A DNA stretch of 64,000 nt from Acinetobacter pragensis (GCF_001605895.1 NZ_LUAW01000001.1:1-64000), one strand, 5' to 3'; shown: positions 46,646-56,242, counted from the first letter of the stretch. The notes: generated from the letters alone by a model not told the origin. Program-made: numbers and translations.

Positions 46646-47920
46646 ATGAAAAAGTTCAGTCTAGCTTTTATGCCAGTTTGTCTGATGGCTGCCATGACAT
46701 CTGTTCACGCCTCCGAACAGCCCTTTGATGTTCAAGGCCAGTATTTGCTGGGAGATTGGAACGGTCAGCGAACCGAATTGGCGCAGCAAGGCATAAAGTT
46801 TGATGCGACTGTTGCAACAGATGGCTCGTATCTGGCGCATGGCGGCTATGATGCGCATCAATCGCCGACGTTCGGCACGCAGTTTGGTGTAGGCACAACC
46901 TTGGATCTGGAGAAGCTGGCAGGCTGGGAAGGCGTAATTTTCCGCGCTTTGGTCACAGCGCGCCAAGGACAAAGCACTTCGCTGGAAGGCATTCAGGATC
47001 CATCAGCACCGCAATGGGCCAATTCACAGGCGAACTGGGGGCGCGGTAATTCGGGAAGCCGTTTAAGTGAATTTTATATTGATAAGGCCTTTAAAGACCA
47101 AGGCATCAGCGTTCGATTGGGCCGCATGGGCTTAGGTACTGAATTCAATACCATGGCCTGTGACTTTCAAGGCAATGCTTTTTGCGCTGCCCAAATGGGC
47201 AAGTGGCAGGGCAAGCTGTGGTACAACACGCCCGTTTCCCAGTGGGGCGGCCGGGTAAAATACCAAATTAATCCAGAGCTGTTTGCGCAAGTGGGGGTAT
47301 TTGAATATAACCCTGAAAATGCATTGGAACGTCAAGGCTGGAATTTGGATACCAAGAATGCCGATGGCGTGAATATTTTAAGTGAAGCGGTTTGGTCTCC
47401 GAAAAAAGGGCTGAATGACCTGCCGGGCAGTTACCGTTTCGGTGTTCTGTACAACACGGCGGATGATGCCAAAAATCAGTATGATGTGGCCTATAAAGCC
47501 GGTACAGCTGGGGAAGACAGAAGCTACGGCGGCTGGATTTCCTTTGAGCAGCAATTAACGTCTGCAGGAGAAGGGCGCCGCGGATTGCACAGTTTCGGGA
47601 ATTTCACTTTCCATGACCGCACCACGACTCAAGTGGACAATTCACAGCAAATTGGCTTGAAATACATTGGCGCTTTTGAAGGCCATCCGAATGATATTTT
47701 AGGCTTAGGGGTAAACCGCGTACATGTGAATGACCGCTTCAGAGCTACCAAAGAAATTTTGAATGAAGAAGCAGAATATAATATTGAATTAAATTATTCT
47801 TATTACCCATTGAAATCATTCATGTTGCGTCCGTTATTGCAATATGTGGTCAACCCAGGCGCGACAAACAAAGTTGATGATGCCTTTGTAATTGGTTTAA
47901 GCTCTAAAGTAATATTCTAA
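46646..47920 (+). CDS. OprB-family carbohydrate porin, copy B
   Basis: 424 residues. Signal peptide (ending near SVHASEQPF). The barrel shares blocks with copy A: YLLGDWNGQRTELAQQGIKF, TMACDFQGNAFCAAQMGKW and GGRVKYQINPELFAQVG. At the DNA level the LGDWNGQR region is identical over 25 bases with copy A (27596-27620 and 46746-46770). It precedes a PqqU-like TonB receptor by a 15-base gap, so they form one unit, suggesting a coordinated role in uptake for quinoprotein sugar oxidation. Confidence 0.92.
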   Translation: MKKFSLAFMPVCLMAAMTSVHASEQPFDVQGQYLLGDWNGQRTELAQQGIKFDATVATDGSYLAHGGYDAHQSPTFGTQFGVGTTLDLEKLAGWEGVIFRALVTARQGQSTSLEGIQDPSAPQWANSQANWGRGNSGSRLSEFYIDKAFKDQGISVRLGRMGLGTEFNTMACDFQGNAFCAAQMGKWQGKLWYNTPVSQWGGRVKYQINPELFAQVGVFEYNPENALERQGWNLDTKNADGVNILSEAVWSPKKGLNDLPGSYRFGVLYNTADDAKNQYDVAYKAGTAGEDRSYGGWISFEQQLTSAGEGRRGLHSFGNFTFHDRTTTQVDNSQQIGLKYIGAFEGHPNDILGLGVNRVHVNDRFRATKEILNEEAEYNIELNYSYYPLKSFMLRPLLQYVVNPGATNKVDDAFVIGLSSKVIF

Positions 47921-47943
47921 TGAGCTGAAAACAGGTGTACTTG

Positions 47944-50049
47944 ATGATAAGTAAAGCGTTGAATCTTCCTATACAAATGACTTTACTTGGACTGACGGCA
48001 AGCATCTGCCAAAGCCTATATGCAGAAACAGGTTCTTCGGAACCTGTTTTACTTCCGGTCATAAAAATAGAAGCAGCGCGTACCGATACGGCTTGGCTCA
48101 ATACGCCAGCATCGGTATACCGTGTAGAGCAGGACTTAAATCGCAATGATTTGGGTGTGAATCTGACTGAAACCCTGAAAGGCGTTCCGGGACTGCAGCT
48201 CAATAACCGTGAAAATTATGCGCAGGATCTGCAGCTGTCTATGCGCGGTTTTGGCGCGCGTTCAACTTTTGGCGTGCGCGGCATCCGGCTGTATGTGGAT
48301 GGCATTCCAGCGACCATGCCGGATGGGCAGGGGCAGACATCAAATATCGATTTAAGCAGTCTGGATCACATTGAAGTTCTGGGCGGGCCATTTTCATCGC
48401 TTTACGGCAACTCTTCCGGCGGCGCGATTTTAACCTCAACCAAAGAAGGTTCAGGCAAAGATTCGATTGAATTGGGCTATTCGGGCGGCAGCCACAATAA
48501 AAGCCGCGCTGATGTTGTGCTGCAGGGCGGAGCTGACAAAGCGGGTGAGCCAAGCTATGTGGTGAGCTCATCTTATTTTGATACGGACGGCTACCGAGAG
48601 CATAGCGCGGCTCAAAAAGTGCTGAGCAATGCCAAACTCACTTGGGATTTAGAAGACGGTTCCAAAGTGAACTGGATTGTCAATCATGTCGACATTAATG
48701 CCGATGATCCGCAAGGTTTGACCCGTGCGCAATGGAAGGCCGACCCGAAGCAGCAGGTACCTTTTTTAAAGCAGTTTGATGTCAGAAAAGACATTAATCA
48801 AACACAAACGGGGCTCACTTGGAGCAAGCCGCTGAATGATCAGCAAGAGCTGTATGCAATGGCCTATGCAGGACAGCGTGACGTGGTGCAGTATCAGTCT
48901 ATTCCGAGCAGTACTCAGCTCAACCCGCGCCATGCAGGCGGCGTGATTGATTTTAGCCGGGACTATTATGGAACAGATATTCGCTGGATAGGCAAAGACC
49001 TTTTGCCGAATACCCGTTTTACTGCTGGTTTGGCATTTGACTATATGGATGAAGACCGTAAAGGCTATGAAAATTTTGATGCCAATGGCAATTATGGGGT
49101 AAAAGGCAATTTACGCCGCGATGAAAATAACACCTTATGGAATTTAGATCCCTATCTACAAGCCTCTTGGAACTTTCTGCCGGCGTGGACTTTAGATGCG
49201 GGCCTGCGCTACAGCAATGTGCATTATGAATCTCAAGATCACTATGTTACGGCAGGAAATGGAGATGACAGCGGTAAAACAGATTATGACAAAGTCTTGC
49301 CATCTGCAGCCTTAAGTTGGGCCATTACTCCAAATGTGAACACTTATGTCAGCTATGCCAAAGGCTTTGAAACGCCAACCTTTACAGAGATGGCGTATTC
49401 TGCGGATGACGGCATGAATTTCAATTTAAAGCCTGCCAGCAGCGACAATTATGAAGTCGGCATCAAAGCGCAAAATGCCTTGGGCAATTTCACTGCTGCA
49501 GTGTTCCAAAGCAAAACACAGGATGATATTGTTTCTGCAGGAACTGTGGATGGCCGTGCAACATATCGAAACGCTGACAAAACCTTGCGTGAGGGTGTGG
49601 AGCTGTCTTGGAATAAAGCGTTATGGCGTGATTTAACCGCACAGGCCAGCTACAGCTATATAGATGCCACTTTTGATGCTGCAATCCCGGACAGTGATGT
49701 TGTTAAAGGAATTTATATTCCCGGTATTGCCAAGAATCAAGCCTTTGCTGCTCTAGGTTGGCAGCCAGAAACTGGCTTTAATGCAGGTGTAGATGTCCGC
49801 TATATGGATAAAATCTATGTAGATGACGGCAACAGTGATGCCGCGCCAAGCTATACCGTAGTCTCTGCCAATGCGGGCTATGTCTGGAAGCAGGCAGACT
49901 GGAAAGTGCGGACCTATGTGCGTGCAGATAATTTATTTGATGAAAACTATATTGGCTCAGTCATTGTTAATGATGGCAATGGGCGTTTCTTTGAACCTGC
50001 GGATGGGGTGAATTGGAGCGCTGGCCTGAGTGTAACAAAGGCTTTTTAA
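47944..50049 (+). CDS. pqqU: TonB-dependent receptor, PqqU (YncD)-like
   Basis: 701 residues from ATG 47944; a GTG at 47935 is an alternative. Signal peptide ends near SLYAETG. The plug contains DLQLSMRGFGARSTFGVRGI and LYVDGIPATMPDGQGQTSNI, and the barrel ends in GLSVTKAF with the usual terminal Phe. Many stretches read like E. coli YncD, now named PqqU, the receptor for exogenous PQQ (for example YQSIPSSTQLNPRHAGGVI and DNLFDENYIGSVIVNDGNGR). It is in a unit with OprB copy B. Substrate is inferred by resemblance. Confidence 0.85.
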   Translation: MISKALNLPIQMTLLGLTASICQSLYAETGSSEPVLLPVIKIEAARTDTAWLNTPASVYRVEQDLNRNDLGVNLTETLKGVPGLQLNNRENYAQDLQLSMRGFGARSTFGVRGIRLYVDGIPATMPDGQGQTSNIDLSSLDHIEVLGGPFSSLYGNSSGGAILTSTKEGSGKDSIELGYSGGSHNKSRADVVLQGGADKAGEPSYVVSSSYFDTDGYREHSAAQKVLSNAKLTWDLEDGSKVNWIVNHVDINADDPQGLTRAQWKADPKQQVPFLKQFDVRKDINQTQTGLTWSKPLNDQQELYAMAYAGQRDVVQYQSIPSSTQLNPRHAGGVIDFSRDYYGTDIRWIGKDLLPNTRFTAGLAFDYMDEDRKGYENFDANGNYGVKGNLRRDENNTLWNLDPYLQASWNFLPAWTLDAGLRYSNVHYESQDHYVTAGNGDDSGKTDYDKVLPSAALSWAITPNVNTYVSYAKGFETPTFTEMAYSADDGMNFNLKPASSDNYEVGIKAQNALGNFTAAVFQSKTQDDIVSAGTVDGRATYRNADKTLREGVELSWNKALWRDLTAQASYSYIDATFDAAIPDSDVVKGIYIPGIAKNQAFAALGWQPETGFNAGVDVRYMDKIYVDDGNSDAAPSYTVVSANAGYVWKQADWKVRTYVRADNLFDENYIGSVIVNDGNGRFFEPADGVNWSAGLSVTKAF

Positions 50050-50062
50050 CAAGGAGAGTTCG

Positions 50063-51178
50063 GTGTCTTTATTATTTCAGCCCATTCATTTTGACCGGCT
50101 GCAGCTCAGCAATAAAATTGTCATTGCGCCGATGTGTCAATATTCTGCTAATGAACAGGGTGAATTGAGCTACTGGCATGAACAGCAATGGGCTGCTTAT
50201 GCCTTATCGGGTGCAGGGCTGTGCATTGTTGAAGCAACAGCAGTACAGCCAGAAGGGCGCATCAGCTATGCAGATTTGGGGTTATGGAATGATCTGCAGC
50301 GCGCGCAAATCAAAGCGCTGCTGGCCAAACTGAAAACTATTTCACCTATGCCGTTCGGTATTCAGCTGGCGCATGCGGGACGTAAAGCCTCAACAGACAA
50401 GCCATGGGATGGGCGCGGACAATTGCCGCCTGAGCATGTGCAAGGCTGGCAGACTGTTTCTGCCAGCAATGTGCCATTTAATCCGGCCGATCATGCACCG
50501 CATGCATTGAATACAGCTGAAATTGAGCGGATCATTGCGGACTTTGCTGAGTCTGCAAAGCGTGCGGTGAATGCAGGTTTTGAACTGATTGAGCTGCATG
50601 CAGCGCATGGCTATTTACTGCATCAATTTATGTCACCCTTGTCAAATCTGCGTACAGATGAATATGGCGGCAGTTTTGAAAACCGCATCCGTTTGACGCT
50701 GGAAGTCTTTCAGGCCATGAAAAATGCGGTGTCAGCAGGCTATCCTATTGGGGTACGTCTTTCAGCAACGGACTGGATGGATGGCGCTGACAGCTGGAAT
50801 GTTGAATCAGCTGCCGGTATTTCTAAAGCCTTAGAGCAGCTGGGGGCAGCGTATATTCATGTGTCCAGCGGAGGGCTGCATATTGAACAGAAAATTGATC
50901 TGCATGCAGGCTACCAAGTGCCGTTTGCGGCTGCGGTTAAAAAAGAGGTCAGTATTCCTGTAATTGCGGTCGGTTTAATTACCGAGGCCTTGCAGGCGGA
51001 AGGCATTTTGCAGAATGCGCAGGCCGATGCGATTGGGCTGGCCCGGGCAATGCTGTATGACCCGCGCTGGCCTTGGCATGCTGCCGCTGAATTGGGCGAT
51101 ACGGTTGCTATTGCGCCGCAGTATCTGCGCTGCCAGCCGCACGGATTGCGTGATCTGTTCAAGCGCTTCGAGATCTAG
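50063..51178 (+). CDS. Old-yellow-enzyme NADH:flavin oxidoreductase (YqjM-like)
   Basis: 371 residues, GTG start with AAGGAG upstream. The TIM barrel binds FMN: LSNKIVIAPMCQYSA near 16-30, HAGRKAST, and AAHGYLLHQFMSPLSNLRTDEYGGSFENR, with the catalytic His pair of the AAHGYLLHQF motif. It resembles thermophilic-like OYEs that reduce activated C=C bonds. Native substrate unknown. It starts 13 bases after the TonB receptor gene, so may be part of the same transcript. Confidence 0.92.
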   Translation: MSLLFQPIHFDRLQLSNKIVIAPMCQYSANEQGELSYWHEQQWAAYALSGAGLCIVEATAVQPEGRISYADLGLWNDLQRAQIKALLAKLKTISPMPFGIQLAHAGRKASTDKPWDGRGQLPPEHVQGWQTVSASNVPFNPADHAPHALNTAEIERIIADFAESAKRAVNAGFELIELHAAHGYLLHQFMSPLSNLRTDEYGGSFENRIRLTLEVFQAMKNAVSAGYPIGVRLSATDWMDGADSWNVESAAGISKALEQLGAAYIHVSSGGLHIEQKIDLHAGYQVPFAAAVKKEVSIPVIAVGLITEALQAEGILQNAQADAIGLARAMLYDPRWPWHAAAELGDTVAIAPQYLRCQPHGLRDLFKRFEI

Positions 51179-51227
51179 CTCAGTTTGATGAACTGAATAA
51201 ATGCCGCTTTAAATTAAGGAATATGCT

Positions 51228-52166
51228 GTGCTGGCGAGTGTGCTGTTGCCAATCTGTCTGATTGTGCTGCTGGGGTATTGGGCCATCAGAAATGGTTTTA
51301 TTGAAGCGGGGCATCTTCAGGCGCTCAGTCAATTTGTTATGAAGGTGTCTTTGCCGGCTTTTTTAGTGCAGGCGCTGGCCAGCAAAAATTTAGCGGAAAT
51401 TTGGCATCCGGGCTATTTCATCGGCTATGGCGGCGGTTCCTTGCTGCTGTTTCTCCTGACTTTGCTGCTGTGCCGTAAGGTTTTTAATGAGCCCTTGACG
51501 CGCGCCAGTGTGCTGGCGATGGGCGCCTCTATGTCCAATACCGGTTTTATCGGTACAGCCATTTTGACACTGCTGCTCGGCAGCCATTCTGCTGTTTATC
51601 TTTCCTTAACTTTAATTATTGAAAATCTGCTGATTCTTTCTTTAATGCTGCTTTTGGCAGAAAGAGGGCAGCATTTGAATTTGCCTCAGCAAGGCGCTGT
51701 ATTTAAAATCCTGCTGAAACGCCTGATGCAGAATCCGGTGATATTGGCCATTTTAATAGGCATCAGCTGTGTGTTAATGCAGCTGAAATTACCTGAATTT
51801 CTAGTGCAAGTGCTTGAAATGCTGGGGAAAACAGCATCGCCTCTGGCCCTTTTTGTAATTGGCGGCAGTTTGGTTGGCATGAAGCTAAGCACAGTGAATG
51901 TGCAGAGCGCAGTACTGGTTGGTCTAAAAGTCATTGTGATGCCGCTGCTGATTTTTTCACTGCTGTGGCTGATGGATGTCAGCCGGGAAATGATGTTTGT
52001 CGGCACACTGCTGGCCGCGCTTCCAATGCCGATTGCCTTTGGCATATTTGCGCAGCATTACGGTTTAGGCGAAAAAGCTTTAGCGCCCTTGGTGTTAAGC
52101 ACAATTGCCGGCTTTATTGCGGTGGCAATTTTATTGTCGCAGTCATCGCAGTTTATTGCGCTTTGA
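51228..52166 (+). CDS. AEC-family transporter (auxin efflux carrier-like)
   Basis: 312 residues, GTG start with AAGGA upstream. About ten hydrophobic segments in two halves. Family features include KVSLPAFLVQALASKNL, ASMSNTGFIGTAILTLLL and a C-terminal half with LGKTASPLALFVIGGSLVGM. Bacterial AEC proteins move dicarboxylates or related anions. Substrate unknown. It ends the plus-strand run from 46646. Confidence 0.9.
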   Translation: MLASVLLPICLIVLLGYWAIRNGFIEAGHLQALSQFVMKVSLPAFLVQALASKNLAEIWHPGYFIGYGGGSLLLFLLTLLLCRKVFNEPLTRASVLAMGASMSNTGFIGTAILTLLLGSHSAVYLSLTLIIENLLILSLMLLLAERGQHLNLPQQGAVFKILLKRLMQNPVILAILIGISCVLMQLKLPEFLVQVLEMLGKTASPLALFVIGGSLVGMKLSTVNVQSAVLVGLKVIVMPLLIFSLLWLMDVSREMMFVGTLLAALPMPIAFGIFAQHYGLGEKALAPLVLSTIAGFIAVAILLSQSSQFIAL

Positions 52167-52218
52167 CGGTTACTGCAGAACAGCGCATTTTGGATATTCA
52201 TGGGTGATGACTCCCAAT

Positions 52219-52251
52219 AAAAAAGCCAAACAATCAAAGTTTGGCTTTTTT
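52219..52251. terminator. Bidirectional terminator
   Basis: A 13-bp stem (AAAAAAGCCAAAC / GTTTGGCTTTTTT) with a seven-base loop, between convergent genes. Confidence 0.92.
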
Positions 52252-52283
52252 TTATGTATTTTGAATGCTAAGAGCGTTTTTGC

Positions 52284-53090
52284 TTAGCTCTTTTTAGCTT
52301 CAGGTTTAGGATTTTTGGCTTGTTCTGCAATCATTTTGTTGACTGTCGCTAAAGATTCTTTGGCTTGCGGTACATTCTCTTTGGCCAAAGCCGTAAAGAT
52401 TTTTTGCGCTTCAGTTAGGTTCTGGGGAATGATATTGCCGTTGGCGAACATATTGCCTACAGCCATCAAAGCGGGAACATAGCCTTTTTTCGCCAAGTCC
52501 TGAATGCTGTTTAAGCCTTGCTGAATGGGCTTTTCATCTTTGTTTTTAAAGCCGGTGCTGATGTCATACAGCGCTTTGGCATGGACTGCTTGGTAGTTGC
52601 CCTTTTTAATTAAAGGATCCAGTTTGGCTAAGCCGGCTTTATCTGATTCAGGTTTATTTTCAGAAAACAGCAATACAGCTAAATCGACAGAAGCATCATC
52701 AAAACCTTGTGACGATGCCTTTTCTAAGTATTGCTTGGCTTTGGCAGGGTCGACTTTTAAACCCATTGAACCGGTAATGTAGTTTTTACCCAAAACATAG
52801 CTGGCCACAGGGTAGCCCTTATTGGAAGCTTCTTCATACAGCTGAATGGCTTTCTTCTCATTTTTTGCTGTGCCTTGACCGGATTGCGTCAAGTAGCCCA
52901 AATTATAAATCGCTTGTGCGTTGCCTTGTTTTGCTAATTTTTCTAAGGCTTGATAAGCGCCTGTGAGATTCTTCGCTTTAACCATCGCCTCAATTTTAGC
53001 GAATTCAGGATCGGTGCTGCTGGCAGGAGCCTCTGCCAAAACGAATTGAGATGAAAGGGCAATTAAGCCGGCGAGTAGGATTTTTTTCAT
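52284..53090 (-). CDS. Exported Sel1/TPR-repeat protein
   Basis: 268 residues from ATG 53090 with AAGG upstream; a longer frame to 53123 is less likely. Signal peptide MKKILLAGLIALSSQFVLAE. Sel1-like repeats begin at about residue 55 (GNAQAIYNLGYLTQSGQGTA, then GYPVASYVLGKNYITGSMG, then VPALMAVGNMFANGN). Such proteins act as periplasmic scaffolds; partners are unknown. A charged Lys-rich end follows. Single-gene unit. Confidence 0.88.
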   Translation of the reverse strand: MKKILLAGLIALSSQFVLAEAPASSTDPEFAKIEAMVKAKNLTGAYQALEKLAKQGNAQAIYNLGYLTQSGQGTAKNEKKAIQLYEEASNKGYPVASYVLGKNYITGSMGLKVDPAKAKQYLEKASSQGFDDASVDLAVLLFSENKPESDKAGLAKLDPLIKKGNYQAVHAKALYDISTGFKNKDEKPIQQGLNSIQDLAKKGYVPALMAVGNMFANGNIIPQNLTEAQKIFTALAKENVPQAKESLATVNKMIAEQAKNPKPEAKKS

Positions 53091-53460
53091 TTTAAACCTT
53101 TTAATACAGCGACATAAATCCATTTATGTGTCTGAGTATATTCATGTGTAATAACCGTATATCTCATCATAATTAGAATTATGCGAAAGTAAATATGCCT
53201 TTTGTGAAATATTCCAAGCGGTCTGCAATTGTGTGAGCGCGACAATTGAAACGTGTAGGGTCAATGCAAAAAACAAGGCTGTGCAGAAATGTTCTGCAGA
53301 TTTAGCGCATTACAATTCGATGGAATTTTGATTCATTGCTGTTCTAATTTAAATCTAAATGATGAGTTGATTCTGAATTTGGACATTTTCTTTTAAACAG
53401 ATTTGCTTTTCATTGTGTTTTAAGGTAAATCTGCGCTGCAATAAATGAAAGAGCAGACAC
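53091..53460. other. Intergenic region between the Sel1 gene and the 81-residue gene
   Basis: 370 bases between divergent genes. An 18-bp perfect palindrome lies at 53112-53129 just upstream of the Sel1 start. The rest is AT-rich; I see no further gene or RNA. Confidence 0.6.
53112..53129. promoter_or_regulatory. Palindrome 22 bases upstream of the Sel1 gene
   Basis: ACATAAAT-CC-ATTTATGT, perfect over 18 bases. The position fits an operator or a 5'-UTR hairpin for the gene starting at 53090. No regulator is assigned. Confidence 0.4.
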
Positions 53461-53706
53461 ATGTTTATTAAAAGCATCCGGCGCAATTATGACAAGGTCG
53501 ATCAAGACGACAGCATTGCGCATGAAGATAAAATTGATGCCTTGCTGATGAAACTTGGCGGCGAGTTTTTAGTCAGCAAAGAGGACCGCGTGTATATCTT
53601 TGAAAAAGATGGCCAGACTGCAAAGTTTGATGCCAAGCATGCGCGGGATTATTCATTTAAAGATTATTTGTGCAAGGACATGAATAAGCTGTTTCATGGG
53701 TTTTGA
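53461..53706 (+). CDS. Hypothetical small protein
   Basis: 81 residues, soluble, charged (many Lys, Asp, Glu). The pattern FLVSKEDRVYIFEKDGQTAKFDAKHARDYSF suggests two beta strands and a helix. I do not recognise a family. It is a lone gene with a weak ribosome site (AGAG) and a downstream hairpin-like GGGAGG/CCTCCC pair at 53741-53761. Confidence 0.6.
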   Translation: MFIKSIRRNYDKVDQDDSIAHEDKIDALLMKLGGEFLVSKEDRVYIFEKDGQTAKFDAKHARDYSFKDYLCKDMNKLFHGF

Positions 53707-53920
53707 ATCAAAGCGTCTTCTTTAAAAATAAAGATTCAGGGGGAGGCTTTTTGTACCTCCCGGATCTTGTCCATTATTTGCAGCTATAATTAAAATTATT
53801 AAAAAAGATTTTTTAAAATATAAAGTTTAATTAGATAAATATTTAAAACCTGAATTGAATATAATATGAACAAGTATTTTATGATAAAAAAATTGCAGGA
53901 TTAATTCAGATGCCTTTAAT

Positions 53921-55096
53921 ATGATAAAAACAATACTCATCTTATTCATTAGCTTAGCTTATTCAGTGACAAGTTGGGCCATACAGCCAAAGCTTGTTCC
54001 TCATCAAATTAACTTGAAAAATGGTCAGCATTTTTCTTTAAATTTGCCGTCAGATTATGAAATTATTCCTGCTGCCGAAGGTTTAAAACGCGTACGTTTT
54101 TTTGCTCGGGCGCCCGATGGCAGAATGTTTGTCACGGACATGCATGATTTGACGGACAATAAAAAAGGGACTGTTTTTATTTTAGATGATTGGAATGCGG
54201 AATCGGGGAAATTCGGTAAAATCATTCCTTATCTGATGGGTTTGAGAAATCCAAATTCAGTTCAATTTTATACAGATGCACAAGGGCAAGATTGGCTGTA
54301 TTTAGCTGAAACACATCAACTTACCCGACAAAAATTTATCAAAGGTGAAATTAAGCCCGCGAGTAAGGCTGAAGTTTTAGCGGTTTTTCCTGATTATGGA
54401 TTGAGTTATAAATATGGCGGCTGGCATTTAACGCGGAGCATTGCCGTCGGCGGGAACGGGAAAATTTATGTGTCTGCAGGCTCAAGCTGTAATGCTTGTG
54501 TTGAGAATGAAAAAGTTCGGGCGGCCGTTTTAGAAATGAATCCTGATGGTTCGGAACAAAAGATTTACGCCAAAGGCTTGCGCAATGCAGTCGGTTTGAA
54601 ATGGATTGGTAAATTCCTATTTGCCACCAATCAAGGTGCAGATCATTTAGGAAAGGGGAAGCCTGATGAAACTTTTTATGCACTGAAACGTGATGCAGAT
54701 TATGGCTGGCCTTCTTGTTATTCCTCGAATGGGAAAGTTTTGGCTGATCCGAAATTTAAACGTGCATCGGGGTGTAAAAATATACGGTCTCCCTATGCTT
54801 ATTTTCCATCGCATTCGTCTGCACTAGGTTTTGATTATTTTGATCATCCAAATACAGATGACATTATCAAAAACTCTTTTTTAGTGGCTCTGCATGGGGC
54901 TACGGATGCCTCAATTGGTCACGGCTACCAAATTGCGATTATGCGTAAAGGTCAAAAGCTTGAAACATTTATGGATGGGTTTTTAGTTGGTAAAACGGTA
55001 TATGGCCGCCCTGCGGATATTTATCGAGTTGATGAAAAATCATTTTATTTTTCAGATGATAAAGCAGGCGTGGTTTATTATGTCCGAAGAAAATAA
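53921..55096 (+). CDS. Exported PQQ-type sugar dehydrogenase (sorbosone/GdhB-like)
   Basis: 391 residues. Signal peptide with cleavage near TSWA|IQPK. The rest is a six-bladed beta-propeller resembling PQQ-dependent aldose/sorbosone dehydrogenases: ARAPDGRMFVTDMHDLTDNK, the His-bearing GGWHLTRSIAVGGNGKIYVSAG, LRNAVGLKWIGKFLFATNQGADHLG, and the closing YGRPADIYRVDEKSFYFSDD. It would oxidise a sugar in the periplasm if PQQ is present. Exact substrate is unknown. It lies near, but not beside, the porin/PqqU unit. Confidence 0.82.
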   Translation: MIKTILILFISLAYSVTSWAIQPKLVPHQINLKNGQHFSLNLPSDYEIIPAAEGLKRVRFFARAPDGRMFVTDMHDLTDNKKGTVFILDDWNAESGKFGKIIPYLMGLRNPNSVQFYTDAQGQDWLYLAETHQLTRQKFIKGEIKPASKAEVLAVFPDYGLSYKYGGWHLTRSIAVGGNGKIYVSAGSSCNACVENEKVRAAVLEMNPDGSEQKIYAKGLRNAVGLKWIGKFLFATNQGADHLGKGKPDETFYALKRDADYGWPSCYSSNGKVLADPKFKRASGCKNIRSPYAYFPSHSSALGFDYFDHPNTDDIIKNSFLVALHGATDASIGHGYQIAIMRKGQKLETFMDGFLVGKTVYGRPADIYRVDEKSFYFSDDKAGVVYYVRRK

Positions 55097-55443
55097 TCGA
55101 CACTGTCTTTAAAAAGCCAACGTATTTTAAACCTTGGCTTTACGTCGCTGTTTTATTTATCTCAGTTCTTAATAAATGAAAAAATACGCCTGCATAGTTT
55201 TTTTGCTTTAGCTGACAGTTTTCCATCAGGGGGCTTTCGTCAAAATCGGTGCTGATTTCACAGCAGAAATCCAAACTAAGCTATAAAAATGATGTCGCTT
55301 TATTTTTATTACTTTATTATATTTTTATCATTATCTGAAGATTAAAAAAATTGACGATCAATCAAATAGTTTTTACATCTAAGCATTAAAAAAGCCCCTA
55401 ATTTTAGAGGCTCATTGACACAACATTATAAGTTTTTAAAGGC
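55097..55443. other. Convergent intergenic region
   Basis: 347 bases between the sugar dehydrogenase and ygfZ. A loose hairpin (AAAGCCAA / TTGGCTTT at 55113-55141) follows the first gene and a terminator serves ygfZ at the right end. The middle is AT-rich with no gene. Confidence 0.6.
55393..55412 (-). terminator. Terminator after ygfZ
   Basis: A nine-bp stem (AGCCCCTAA / TTAGAGGCT, one mismatch) with a short loop; on the minus strand a T run follows. Confidence 0.78.
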
Positions 55444-56169
55444 TTATTGCGGTCTTGCAACATCACCGTTTAAAGCCTCGGGCAAATCTAAAACTTTTAC
55501 ATCCAGCTCAGCCAAAGCGTCTGGACGGGCAACAACCAATGCCACATAGCCATTTTCAGTTGCAGCGCTATTCACCACTTGCACCTGAGCATGCAGCTGT
55601 TCACCCTGAGCGGGCGCAGCGCCTGTACCTGAGATGGCATGCAGCCATGCTTTCGGTTTGGCTTTAAACCATAAGCGCGCAATCACTTCCTGACCTAGGT
55701 AGCAGCCTTTGTCATAATGCACGCCTTCACGCTGATGCAGGCGCAATTCCTGCGGCTGAAAGATATGTTCAATGGCTTGATTAATATAAGCCTGGCCTGC
55801 TTGAATGGCTTGAACTTCCCAAGCCGGCACATCGGTAGGCTCTACGGCAAAAGAAGTTTGATCGCCATTGAGTGTTGGATAAACAGGGCCAGCTTCTTCA
55901 AGCTTCATTTTAGAAAAAGCGCCAAATTTTTTAATATGCTTGGCAAATTCTTCGGCTTGATCGGCAGTAGTCACAATCTCAAAGCTTTCCGGGTTGCGTT
56001 TGGTCAGCCACAGTCCAAAGTGGATACGGCCCTTTAAATCGCAAATGGCAGTATAGCGTGTCACATTTTCGGCCAAAGCCTCTGCGTTTAAAGTGACTTG
56101 ACCCTGCAGGAATTTTTGCGCATCCACACCATTTAAAGTGAAAGATGTAAATGTCATCGACGTTGACAT
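55444..56169 (-). CDS. ygfZ: Folate-binding iron-sulfur assembly/tRNA-modifying protein YgfZ
   Basis: 241 residues from ATG 56169, with GAGG upstream. The signature KGCYLGQEVIARLW lies near 153-166, and its Cys is required in E. coli. The GcvT-like fold begins near NGVDAQKFLQGQVTLNAEAL. It supports folate-dependent repair of certain [Fe-S] enzymes and MiaB activity. The length is shorter than E. coli YgfZ but normal for Acinetobacter-type proteins as I recall. Single gene. Confidence 0.92.
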   Translation of the reverse strand: MSTSMTFTSFTLNGVDAQKFLQGQVTLNAEALAENVTRYTAICDLKGRIHFGLWLTKRNPESFEIVTTADQAEEFAKHIKKFGAFSKMKLEEAGPVYPTLNGDQTSFAVEPTDVPAWEVQAIQAGQAYINQAIEHIFQPQELRLHQREGVHYDKGCYLGQEVIARLWFKAKPKAWLHAISGTGAAPAQGEQLHAQVQVVNSAATENGYVALVVARPDALAELDVKVLDLPEALNGDVARPQ

Positions 56170-56242
56170 GACAAGCCTCTACATAAATTTTATCAATCTT
56201 GAATAAGGATATTTTGAAGCAAGCGCGGCAGATAGGCAAACA

